Positions 1-6,038 of a DNA stretch of 14,651 nt are shown one piece after another. Source of the DNA: RGIG8368 sp045540275 (GTDB lineage: Bacteria; Verrucomicrobiota; Kiritimatiellia; RFP12; UBA1067); the NCBI GenBank assembly GCA_045540275.1, contig JAZQGX010000261.1:1-14651 (forward strand), given 5' to 3'. The notes under the pieces were generated by a model. That model did not search any database and was not told the DNA's origin. It worked only from the letters and a program-made list of their open reading frames with translations. The translations under genes and the position numbers were made by a program. Position 1 is the stretch's first letter, and the number at the start of each line of letters is the position of its first letter.

Positions 1-10
1 GCCTTTTTTT
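1..10 (+). terminator. Possible tail of an intrinsic terminator cut by the left edge
   Basis: The window opens with GCC followed by seven T residues, the usual end of a Rho-independent terminator. The hairpin itself would lie outside the window, so it cannot be confirmed. A plus-strand gene ending just to the left would fit. Confidence 0.25.
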
Positions 11-101
11 ACGTAAAATCGTCTCTCTCAAGAAAGTCTACGCTTGTTTTTTCATCGTCCGAATAAATTTTTAAGCCCTATTTACTGGGGTTTCCGTATA
101 G

Positions 102-134
102 TCGGGATAATTTCCCCCGAAAAAATCGGGATAA
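102..134. repeat. Direct repeat TCGGGATAA x2 flanking its inverted half CCCGA
   Basis: TCGGGATAA occurs at 102-110 and again at 126-134, a 24-base step. Between them CCCGA (116-120) can pair with the TCGGG of either copy: 102-106 with a 9-base loop, or 126-130 across an A5 loop. The element lies about 60 bases upstream of the proposed aldolase promoter, so it would act as DNA (an operator) or as part of a transcript arriving from upstream. No regulator is identified. Confidence 0.4.
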
Positions 135-190
135 GCGTGGAGATATCTTGCTTGCTGGGGAGGTTAGGATGAGGGGCAAAATTATTCGGC

Positions 191-219
191 TTGATTGAAA
201 GTCCAATAAAGAGTATCAT
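191..219 (+). promoter_or_regulatory. Sigma-70-type promoter for fba
   Basis: TTGATT at 191-196 and TATCAT at 214-219 match the -35 and -10 consensus at four and five of six positions, with an ideal 17-base spacer. Transcription would start near 226 and give a leader of about 36 bases carrying AAGGA at 248-252, nine bases before the aldolase ATG. Confidence 0.55.
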
Positions 220-261
220 TTACGAAGTTTTTTCACACAAACCAAAGAAGGATGAAATTCC

Positions 262-1260
262 ATGGTCAGTTACAAAGAGCTTGGTCTGGTCAACACGAAA
301 AAGATGTTCGCCAAGGCCGTAAAAGGCGGGTATGCAATTCCTGCGTTCAACTTCAACACGATGGAGCAGATGCAGGCAATCGTTCAGGCCGCCGTTGAAA
401 CCAATTCTCCCGTCATCATGCAGGTGTCCAAGGGTGCTCGCAAATACGCCAACCCCACCATCCTCCGCTACATGGCGCAGGGTGCGGTTGAGTACGCCAA
501 GGAACTCGGCTGCAAGAAGCCCCAGATTGTTCTTCACCTCGATCACGGTGACAGCTTCGAAACCTGCAAGAGCTGCATCGACTCAGGTTTCAGCTCGGTG
601 ATGATCGACGGCAGCCATCTTGATTTCAAGGAGAATATCAAGCTCACCAAGAAGGTCGTCGCTTACGCGCACAAGCATGACGTCACCGTCGAGGCGGAAC
701 TCGGTGTTTTGGCCGGTGTTGAAGATGAGGTCTCCGCGGCCGAGTCCCACTACACGAAGCCCGAAGAGGTCATTGAGTTCGCGACTAAGACCGGATGCGA
801 CTCGCTCGCGATCTCCATCGGCACCAGCCACGGCGCTTACAAGTTTACGCGTGAGCAGTGCACGGTTGATCCAAAGACCGGCAAGCTCGTTCCTCCTCCT
901 TTGGCATTTGATATTCTCAAGGCCATCGAGAAGAAGCTTCCCGGTTTCCCGATCGTTCTCCACGGTTCCTCCAGCGTTCCTCAGGATGAAGTCGACACCA
1001 TCAACAAGTTCGGCGGTAAACTGCCCGACGCAGTCGGCATCCCCGAATCCCAGCTCCGCAAGGCTGCCAAGAGCGCGGTGTGCAAGATCAATATCGACAG
1101 CGATTCCCGCTTGGCGATGACCGCTGCCATCCGCAAGCACTTCGCGGAGAATCCGGGTCACTTCGATCCCCGCCAGTACCTCACCCCGGCGCGCGACGCG
1201 ATGAAGGCGATGTACATCCACAAGATCAAGAAGGTTCTCGGTTCCAACGACAAACTCTAA
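262..1260 (+). CDS. fba: Class II fructose-bisphosphate aldolase
   Basis: This zinc-dependent cytoplasmic enzyme of glycolysis and gluconeogenesis reversibly cleaves fructose 1,6-bisphosphate to glyceraldehyde 3-phosphate and dihydroxyacetone phosphate. The 332-residue protein shows the family signatures in order. LHLDHGDSFE at 91-100 holds catalytic Asp94 and zinc ligand His95. VEAELGVLAGVEDEV carries a further metal-site Glu. GTSHGAYKF and LHGSSSVP supply the other His ligands, and INIDSDSRLA forms the phosphate-binding region. The HLDHG form is that of the class IIB (Bacillus/GatY-like) branch rather than E. coli FbaA. It is longer than the roughly 285-residue Bacillus enzymes, mainly through an insert after HGSSSVP. 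The start is supported by AAGGA nine bases upstream. Codon use is strongly biased (mostly AAG for Lys; ATC, CTC and TTC favoured) compared with its neighbours, as expected for a highly expressed gene. It is monocistronic, with its own promoter and terminator. Fructose bisphosphate, rather than tagatose bisphosphate, is inferred as the substrate. Confidence 0.96.
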   Translation: MVSYKELGLVNTKKMFAKAVKGGYAIPAFNFNTMEQMQAIVQAAVETNSPVIMQVSKGARKYANPTILRYMAQGAVEYAKELGCKKPQIVLHLDHGDSFETCKSCIDSGFSSVMIDGSHLDFKENIKLTKKVVAYAHKHDVTVEAELGVLAGVEDEVSAAESHYTKPEEVIEFATKTGCDSLAISIGTSHGAYKFTREQCTVDPKTGKLVPPPLAFDILKAIEKKLPGFPIVLHGSSSVPQDEVDTINKFGGKLPDAVGIPESQLRKAAKSAVCKINIDSDSRLAMTAAIRKHFAENPGHFDPRQYLTPARDAMKAMYIHKIKKVLGSNDKL

Positions 1261-1283
1261 GATCTTGCAGCCTCAACGAAAAG

Positions 1284-1311
1284 GACGCGCTTGAAAAGGC
1301 GCGTCTTTTTT
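1284..1311 (+). terminator. Rho-independent terminator of fba
   Basis: GACGCGC (1284-1290) and GCGCGTC (1299-1305) form a perfect 7-base-pair GC-rich stem with an 8-base loop, followed directly by TTTTTT and more A/T. The preceding A-run can pair with the T-run and extend the stem. It lies 24 bases after the aldolase stop codon. Confidence 0.9.
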
Positions 1312-1341
1312 ATTTTGGCAATGGCGCAAGCGGTCAAAAAA

Positions 1342-1350
1342 TGCTAAAAT
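1342..1350 (+). promoter_or_regulatory. Extended -10 promoter for the response-regulator operon
   Basis: TGCTAAAAT at 1342-1350 fits the extended -10 form TGnTATAAT with one mismatch. No good -35 box lies 16-18 bases upstream, which extended -10 promoters can tolerate. Transcription would start near 1357, leaving about 18 bases of leader with GAGGGAG at 1363-1369 as ribosome binding site for the ATG at 1375. Confidence 0.45.
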
Positions 1351-1374
1351 CAGAATAAAAACGAGGGAGATGAA

Positions 1375-2733
1375 ATGCCTGAAAAGCCAGTGGTGCTTAT
1401 AGTCGATGACGACAAACACACTCGTGACGGTTTGGCGATTGCGCTGAAACGCCACTATCAGGTTTTGCTTGCTGAAAACGGCGACCGGGCGTTGGAGCTG
1501 CTCGCCGGGCATGGCGCTGATATTGTTCTTTCCGACATGCGCATGCCGGGCATGCAGGGTTTGGAGCTTCTCCGTTCGGTGCGCAAACTCTATCCCGCGC
1601 TTCCCTTTGTTCTGCTTACCGCTTACGGCACTATTGATCTTGCTGTTGAAGCGATGCGCGAAGGTGCTTACGATTTTCTTACCAAGCCCATCAGTCTCGA
1701 CCAGCTCGACGTGCTGCTTTCTCAAGCATTGTCCGATCGCACCAAAACAGTGGAAACATCCGCCGCGGTCGGGAAAATGGATGGTCTCGATCGGATGGTC
1801 GGCGACTCTCCGGCAATGCGCAAGGTATTTGACACCATTCGCCGCGTCGCATCCTCATCGGCTACGGTTCTGATTCAGGGACCAAGCGGGACGGGCAAGG
1901 AATTGGTAGCTCGGGCGTTGCACTCTCTCAGTCCGCGTGCGGACAAGGCGTTCATCGCGGTCAATTGCGCCGCGCTCTCCGCAACGCTACTTGAAAGCGA
2001 GCTGTTCGGTCATGAGAAGGGCGCTTTTACCGGTGCAATTGCGACCCGGCAGGGGCGGTTCGAGCAAGCCGACGGAGGTACGCTTTTTCTGGATGAGATA
2101 TCAGAAATCGATCAGGCGACTCAAGTCAAGCTGCTTCGTGTCCTTGAGGATCGTTCGTTCGAACGGGTCGGCGGAACGGAAAACATCAAAGTCAATTTCC
2201 GTCTGGTGACAGCAACTAACCGCAATCTTAAAGAATATGTGAAAGAGGGCAAATTTCGCGAGGATTTGTTCTACCGCCTAAATGTGGTGGATGTGGTATT
2301 GCCCGCTCTTTGCGAGCGCGGCGACGATATTGAACGGCTGGCGAAACATTTTCTCGAGATGTTTGCCGAAGAAAATGCAAAAACGATCAGCGGTTTTTCC
2401 AATGAAGCGATGGGCGTGCTCAAGGCGTATTCGTGGCCGGGTAACGTGCGCGAGCTGCGCAATGCAATCGAACGGATGGTGGTGCTGTCGGACAACGAGG
2501 TGCTTGGTGCTAGCGATGTCCCCCAGAATATCAGCGATGCAGTCGCTTCGTCCGAACAGAAAAACGCAAGTGCTATTCCCCACGACGGGAATGAATCGCT
2601 GGCGCAAACCGAAAAACGCAGCATTATGGAGGCACTCGAGAAGTGCGGCGGAAATCGTTCGCTGGCCGCTGAAATGCTGGGTATAAGCCGCCGCACCCTG
2701 CATCGCAGGCTCAAAGCATGGAAGGTGGAGTAA
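1375..2733 (+). CDS. Sigma-54-dependent response regulator, NtrC family
   Basis: This is a 452-residue transcription activator with the complete three-domain NtrC layout. The receiver domain (about 5-120) has acidic residues D11-D13, phosphoacceptor Asp54 in LSDMRMPG, Thr82 and Lys104. The AAA+ domain (about 140-370) has Walker A GPSGTGKE at 169-176, the sigma-54-contacting GAFTGA loop at 216-221, Walker B TLFLDE at 236-241 and the arginine-rich REDLFYRLNV segment. A Fis-type helix-turn-helix ends the protein (about 415-452: NRSLAAEMLGISRRTLHRRL). All catalytic residues look intact, so it should drive open-complex formation at sigma-54 promoters when phosphorylated. No histidine kinase lies in the window. 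The next gene, three bases downstream, is a Ser/Thr kinase. The target genes and cognate sensor cannot be named from the sequence. The start is supported by GAGGGAG five bases upstream. Confidence 0.94.
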   Translation: MPEKPVVLIVDDDKHTRDGLAIALKRHYQVLLAENGDRALELLAGHGADIVLSDMRMPGMQGLELLRSVRKLYPALPFVLLTAYGTIDLAVEAMREGAYDFLTKPISLDQLDVLLSQALSDRTKTVETSAAVGKMDGLDRMVGDSPAMRKVFDTIRRVASSSATVLIQGPSGTGKELVARALHSLSPRADKAFIAVNCAALSATLLESELFGHEKGAFTGAIATRQGRFEQADGGTLFLDEISEIDQATQVKLLRVLEDRSFERVGGTENIKVNFRLVTATNRNLKEYVKEGKFREDLFYRLNVVDVVLPALCERGDDIERLAKHFLEMFAEENAKTISGFSNEAMGVLKAYSWPGNVRELRNAIERMVVLSDNEVLGASDVPQNISDAVASSEQKNASAIPHDGNESLAQTEKRSIMEALEKCGGNRSLAAEMLGISRRTLHRRLKAWKVE

Positions 2734-2736
2734 TCG

Positions 2737-3636
2737 ATGAGCGCATTTCAGCTTCCCGGTTACGACATCCACCGACTGCTCGGCAAAGGCGGCATGGCTA
2801 GAGTGTGGAAGGCGCAACGGCATTCCGACGGCAAATGGGTGGCGGTAAAGGTCCTGCTCCCCTCCGCCGCCGCCAGCAAAGAAGACATCGAACGGTTCAG
2901 GCGCGAAGTTCGCGTCGCTACAAGCATTGCGCATCCCGGCATCGTTCGAGTTTACACCGCGTTTTTCAATGAAGGGATGTGCTGCTGCGTCATGGAGTAT
3001 GTCGACGGCTACACGTTCGGTTCTCTGCTGATGCGAAAAGGGCGTCTGGCTTTCGACGACGTGCTGATTATCGCTGAAAGCGTGGCGGTCGCTTTGAAAT
3101 ACGCTTGGGATCAGTGCCGCCTTATCCATTGCGACATTAAGCCAGATAACATCATGGTCGGTTCGGACGGTGAGGTGAAGCTTACCGATTTGGGCCTTTG
3201 CCACGCGCAGACATTTTTCCGCGGCACCTTAACCGTCAGCGAATCAGATGATGAAATCATCGGAACGCCGGCGTACATGTCGCCTGAACAGATATACGCC
3301 GATGTGGAACTGGACTGTCGTAGCGATATCTATTCGCTTGGTGCGACGCTGTACCATTTGTCTACGGGCCGCATGCTTTTCACCGACGACGACCCAAACG
3401 AACTTGTACGCTGTCATGTCGATATGGATGCCGCCGCTCCCAATGTCTGCACAATCGCGCCGGATGTCGGGGTCGGATTCGCCCGAATGCTTGAAAAGAT
3501 GTTGGTCAAGGACGCCGACCGCCGGCATCGCAGTTGGGACGAGGTTCTTGAGGATATTGCGCTGATCCGCGCCGGAGGTATTCCCGCGGCGCTGCCGCAC
3601 GGTGTGGCAAGCAGTATGCGCGCTTGGGAGAGATAG
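2737..3636 (+). CDS. Soluble Hanks-type serine/threonine protein kinase
   Basis: This 299-residue cytoplasmic kinase consists of little more than the catalytic domain. No transmembrane helix, PASTA, TPR or WD40 extension is seen. The motifs are: Gly-rich loop LGKGGMARVWKA (15-26), VAVK with Lys38, helix-C Glu57, catalytic loop HCDIKPDN (131-138) with Asp133 and Asn138, DLG (151-153) for the metal site, SPE (182-184), and RSDIYSLG in helix F. The HRD arginine is Cys132 (TGC at 3130-3132), which makes this a non-RD kinase; such kinases usually do not need activation-loop phosphorylation. Met81 is followed by three consecutive cysteines (82-84) in the hinge strand. The start is supported by GGTGGAG at 2724-2730, inside the end of the regulator gene. 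The three-base gap to that gene implies co-transcription and perhaps a shared pathway. Substrates are unknown. Confidence 0.92.
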   Translation: MSAFQLPGYDIHRLLGKGGMARVWKAQRHSDGKWVAVKVLLPSAAASKEDIERFRREVRVATSIAHPGIVRVYTAFFNEGMCCCVMEYVDGYTFGSLLMRKGRLAFDDVLIIAESVAVALKYAWDQCRLIHCDIKPDNIMVGSDGEVKLTDLGLCHAQTFFRGTLTVSESDDEIIGTPAYMSPEQIYADVELDCRSDIYSLGATLYHLSTGRMLFTDDDPNELVRCHVDMDAAAPNVCTIAPDVGVGFARMLEKMLVKDADRRHRSWDEVLEDIALIRAGGIPAALPHGVASSMRAWER

Positions 3637-3638
3637 CG

Positions 3639-4955
3639 ATGAACGGATCGGTAAAGATCTTTGATTTTGCGGTAATCGGCGCAGGGGCGGCAGGAGTTGC
3701 CGCCGCCAAACGAGCCGCACAATTAGGCGCAAAGGTCGCAATAATCGAACGGGAATCGGTGGGGGGGACATGTCTCAACTACGGTTGCATTCCGACCAAG
3801 TACCTACTTCATCACGGCGTCGGCGGGGAGCGGCTTGAAAATTTAAAGAGGCTGCTGCAGAAGGGAAGCGCCGAAGAGTTGACGAAGCTCGGCGTTCGGC
3901 TGCTGACAGGTTTTGCGCGTTTTGACGGCGTGAAAAGCCTGAAGGTGGCGACGTCAGACGGCGAATATCAGATTGGCGCGGAAAAAATCTTGATTGCAAC
4001 CGGAGGTTGCGACCGGTTTCCGTCGTTCATGCCGGACTCGCCATCGATTGTCGACACCCGCGGATTTCTGGAGCTGGAAGCGTTGCCGTCATCGGTGGTT
4101 GTTGCGGGCGGCGGAGCGGCGGGGTGCGAGATCGCGGCAATCTGCAGCGCATCGAACGGCAGCGAGGTGGTACTGCTGGAGGCGTCGTCCCGGATATTGC
4201 CCGGGTTCGATGCGGATGCGGCGGCTCTGGTGTCCTTGGCGTTGAGAAAAAACGGCCGCGTAGAAATCTTGACCGATTCCGCCATCAAGGCGGTGGCTGT
4301 GGACAACGGCGGGAAGGTGAAGGTTCAATACGTCGGCGGAGAGACGACCGCGGATCTTATGGTGTGCGCAATCGGACGGATTCCCTGCACTGGAGGGCTG
4401 GGACTCGAGGCGCTGGGTATTGCGCTGGACGGGAAGGGATACATTCGCGTCGACGATAATGGATATACGGGCGTCGGCGGAATTTACGCGGCCGGCGATG
4501 TCGTTGCCGGAGGTGACGCAAGTTACGCCTCGGCGGTGTTTGGCGCGGGGCAGGTGGCGGAATTGCTTTTCGGTGCGAACCGTCGCGTTTGCCGCCGGGA
4601 TGTGCCGCGCGTGGTTTTCACCAATCCTCCGGTGGCGATGGTCGGCGCCTTCGGCGATGGACTTGCGCAATCCTTTTGTCCGTTGCGAAACAATGTCAAG
4701 GCTATGATAACCGGTGATACCGAAGGATTCGTCAAGCTGAGTTATCATCCGGCGACGGGGAAGATTGCGGGGGCGGTCATCGTCGGCGCCGGGGCCGAGG
4801 ATATGATTGCGACGGTGGCGGTTGCAATGCGCGGAGGATTGGGGATTGCGGATTTTGCGGACGGCGGTCTGTTTGCGCACCCGGTACGAAGTGAAGTGTT
4901 GCGCACGACGGCGGAGATTGCGGGATGGACGAAGCATTCGATAATGAAACGGTGA
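3639..4955 (+). CDS. Dihydrolipoamide-dehydrogenase-like FAD/NAD(P) disulfide oxidoreductase
   Basis: This cytoplasmic flavoprotein of 438 residues belongs to the class I pyridine nucleotide-disulfide oxidoreductases. It has the FAD-binding GAGAAG (14-19), the redox-active disulfide GGTCLNYGCIPTK with Cys45 and Cys50, a second nucleotide fold beginning VVVAGGGAAGCE, the FAD signature GGIYAAGDV, and a C-terminal dimerisation domain ending in AHPVRSE. His and Glu of that last motif correspond to the catalytic His-Glu pair of lipoamide dehydrogenase, but the first His of HxHP is Phe here. It is shorter than typical Lpd (about 460-480), mostly through loss after the disulfide helix. No E1, E2 or glycine-cleavage gene is nearby, so the substrate is uncertain; mercuric- or glutathione-reductase-like roles are possible. 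The ATG at 3639 is chosen over an in-frame TTG at 3624 because GGAGAG (3627-3632) gives proper spacing, two bases after the kinase stop. Confidence 0.87.
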   Translation: MNGSVKIFDFAVIGAGAAGVAAAKRAAQLGAKVAIIERESVGGTCLNYGCIPTKYLLHHGVGGERLENLKRLLQKGSAEELTKLGVRLLTGFARFDGVKSLKVATSDGEYQIGAEKILIATGGCDRFPSFMPDSPSIVDTRGFLELEALPSSVVVAGGGAAGCEIAAICSASNGSEVVLLEASSRILPGFDADAAALVSLALRKNGRVEILTDSAIKAVAVDNGGKVKVQYVGGETTADLMVCAIGRIPCTGGLGLEALGIALDGKGYIRVDDNGYTGVGGIYAAGDVVAGGDASYASAVFGAGQVAELLFGANRRVCRRDVPRVVFTNPPVAMVGAFGDGLAQSFCPLRNNVKAMITGDTEGFVKLSYHPATGKIAGAVIVGAGAEDMIATVAVAMRGGLGIADFADGGLFAHPVRSEVLRTTAEIAGWTKHSIMKR

Positions 4956-5869
4956 TCGTCCGGGTGCCGGAGGAAGGGACTGGCGGAGTGCGCCTTGATG
5001 CGTATCTGGCGGGAAGATTGCCGGAGCTGTCGCGCTCGCGGGTGCAGACGCTTTTGAAGAGCGGAGCGGTCAGGACCGCCGCCGGCAGAGTGCTGAAGGT
5101 TCGAGACAAGGTTGCGCCGGGAGAAGAGGTGATGGTGGAAATCCCCCCGCCGGCGCCGATTGAGCCGCAACCGCAGAATATTCCGCTCGATATCGTCTTC
5201 GAGGACGAGCATTGTATCGTGGTTGACAAACCCGCCGGATTGTGCGTGCATCCAAGTCCGGGACACCCGGACGGAACGTTGGTCAACGCTCTGCTTTTCC
5301 ATTGTCCGAATCTGCCGGGAATCGGAGGCTTCGAGCGTCCGGGTATTGTCCATCGGCTGGACAAGGACACGTCGGGGTTGATGGTGGTCGCCAAGAGCGA
5401 CGCGGCGATGATGGGGTTTTCCGAGATGTTCAAAAGCCGCGGGGTGAGCAAGGAGTATCTTTGCCTCGTTCATGGTGCGCCTCCGCAGAATCAGGGAACG
5501 CTCGACAACCTCATCGGACGGCATCCGGTGTTGCGTCAGCATTACGCGGTGGTGGCGAGAAACGGCAAGCGCGCGATTTCGCATTACACCCTGATTGAGC
5601 ACTTCCGCCGCATTTCGCTCGTACGCGTGAAAATCGACACGGGTAGAACCCATCAGATACGCGTGCACATGGCACACCTGCGCTGTCCGATTATTGGAGA
5701 CGGATTTTACGGGCGCAAATCTGCGGATATACAGCTCGATCCACCACCGCTACGGCAGATGCTTCATGCCGCGCACCTCTCGTTCCGCCATCCTGTCACC
5801 GGGAGCGATTTGTCGTTTGATTCCGAAATCCCGCAGGATTTCGCGATTTACACCGGCACTCGAATTTGA
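4925..5869 (+). CDS. rluD: RluA-family 23S rRNA pseudouridine synthase, RluD-like
   Basis: This RNA-modifying enzyme of 314 residues converts uridines to pseudouridines. It has an N-terminal S4 RNA-binding domain (about 15-80: RLDAYLAGRLPELSRSRVQTLLKSG is interrupted by no gap). The RluA catalytic domain follows, with VVDKPAGLCVHPSPGH, then HRLDKDTSG containing catalytic Asp146, the KEYLCLVHG strand, GRTHQIRVH and a final HAAHLSFRHPVTG. S4 plus this catalytic core and length fit RluD, which modifies helix 69 of 23S rRNA (positions 1911, 1915 and 1917 in E. coli). RluC-type specificity cannot be excluded by eye. The start overlaps the previous gene by 31 bases and is supported by GGAG at 4913-4916, indicating translational coupling. 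It ends the four-gene operon. Confidence 0.93.
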   Translation: MDEAFDNETVIVRVPEEGTGGVRLDAYLAGRLPELSRSRVQTLLKSGAVRTAAGRVLKVRDKVAPGEEVMVEIPPPAPIEPQPQNIPLDIVFEDEHCIVVDKPAGLCVHPSPGHPDGTLVNALLFHCPNLPGIGGFERPGIVHRLDKDTSGLMVVAKSDAAMMGFSEMFKSRGVSKEYLCLVHGAPPQNQGTLDNLIGRHPVLRQHYAVVARNGKRAISHYTLIEHFRRISLVRVKIDTGRTHQIRVHMAHLRCPIIGDGFYGRKSADIQLDPPPLRQMLHAAHLSFRHPVTGSDLSFDSEIPQDFAIYTGTRI

Positions 5870-5886
5870 TTGATACCGTCCCTCTT

Positions 5887-5928
5887 CGGCCAGGAGCGTC
5901 GGCCGGTGATTAAATCTTCTTTTTAATC
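5887..5928 (+). terminator. Two consecutive hairpins after the RluD-like gene; candidate terminator region
   Basis: CGGCC (5887-5891) and GGCCG (5901-5905) form a GC stem, followed by GATTAAA (5908-5914) and TTTAATC (5922-5928) around a T-rich loop. The T-run lies inside the second hairpin rather than directly after the first, so this is not a textbook intrinsic terminator. Its position between an operon end and a new promoter supports the call. Confidence 0.4.
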
Positions 5929-5936
5929 GTATTATT

Positions 5937-5945
5937 TGCTATAAT
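5937..5945 (+). promoter_or_regulatory. Extended -10 promoter of the sugar-nucleotide operon
   Basis: TGCTATAAT at 5937-5945 is a perfect extended -10 element (TGnTATAAT). The matching -35 region (TTCTTT at 5917-5922, 17-base spacer) is weak. Transcription would start near 5952, giving a leader of about 87 bases before the dehydrogenase ATG at 6039. Confidence 0.6.
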
Positions 5946-5986
5946 GACAACGATAAAAACGCAAATGCTGATTTTCCGTCCGGAAT

Positions 5987-6010
5987 GCTCCTCGTTTCGG
6001 TCGGAGGGGC
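5987..6010 (+). promoter_or_regulatory. Hairpin in the leader of the sugar-nucleotide operon
   Basis: GCTCCTC (5987-5993) pairs with GAGGGGC (6004-6010), seven pairs including one G-T wobble, around a 10-base loop. The same TCCTC (5989-5993) is complementary to GAGGA (6028-6032) of the ribosome binding site, so an alternative fold masking translation is conceivable. It matches no riboswitch class I recognise. Confidence 0.3.
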
Positions 6011-6038
6011 GTGTTTAACAACGTGTGGAGGAACAGGG

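Noticed and set aside
1315..1331. Sigma-54-like promoter (TTGGCA...AAGC) upstream of the NtrC-type gene
   Set aside because: The GG and GC doublets are 11 bases apart rather than the invariant 10, and the flanking bases match poorly.
2278..3204. Long minus-strand reading frame opposite the regulator and kinase genes
   Set aside because: It is a shadow of two clear plus-strand genes, has His/Arg-rich composition, shows no domain and has no ribosome site.
4745..5677. Long minus-strand reading frame opposite the oxidoreductase and RluD-like genes
   Set aside because: It is a codon-bias shadow of strongly supported genes with no recognisable motifs.
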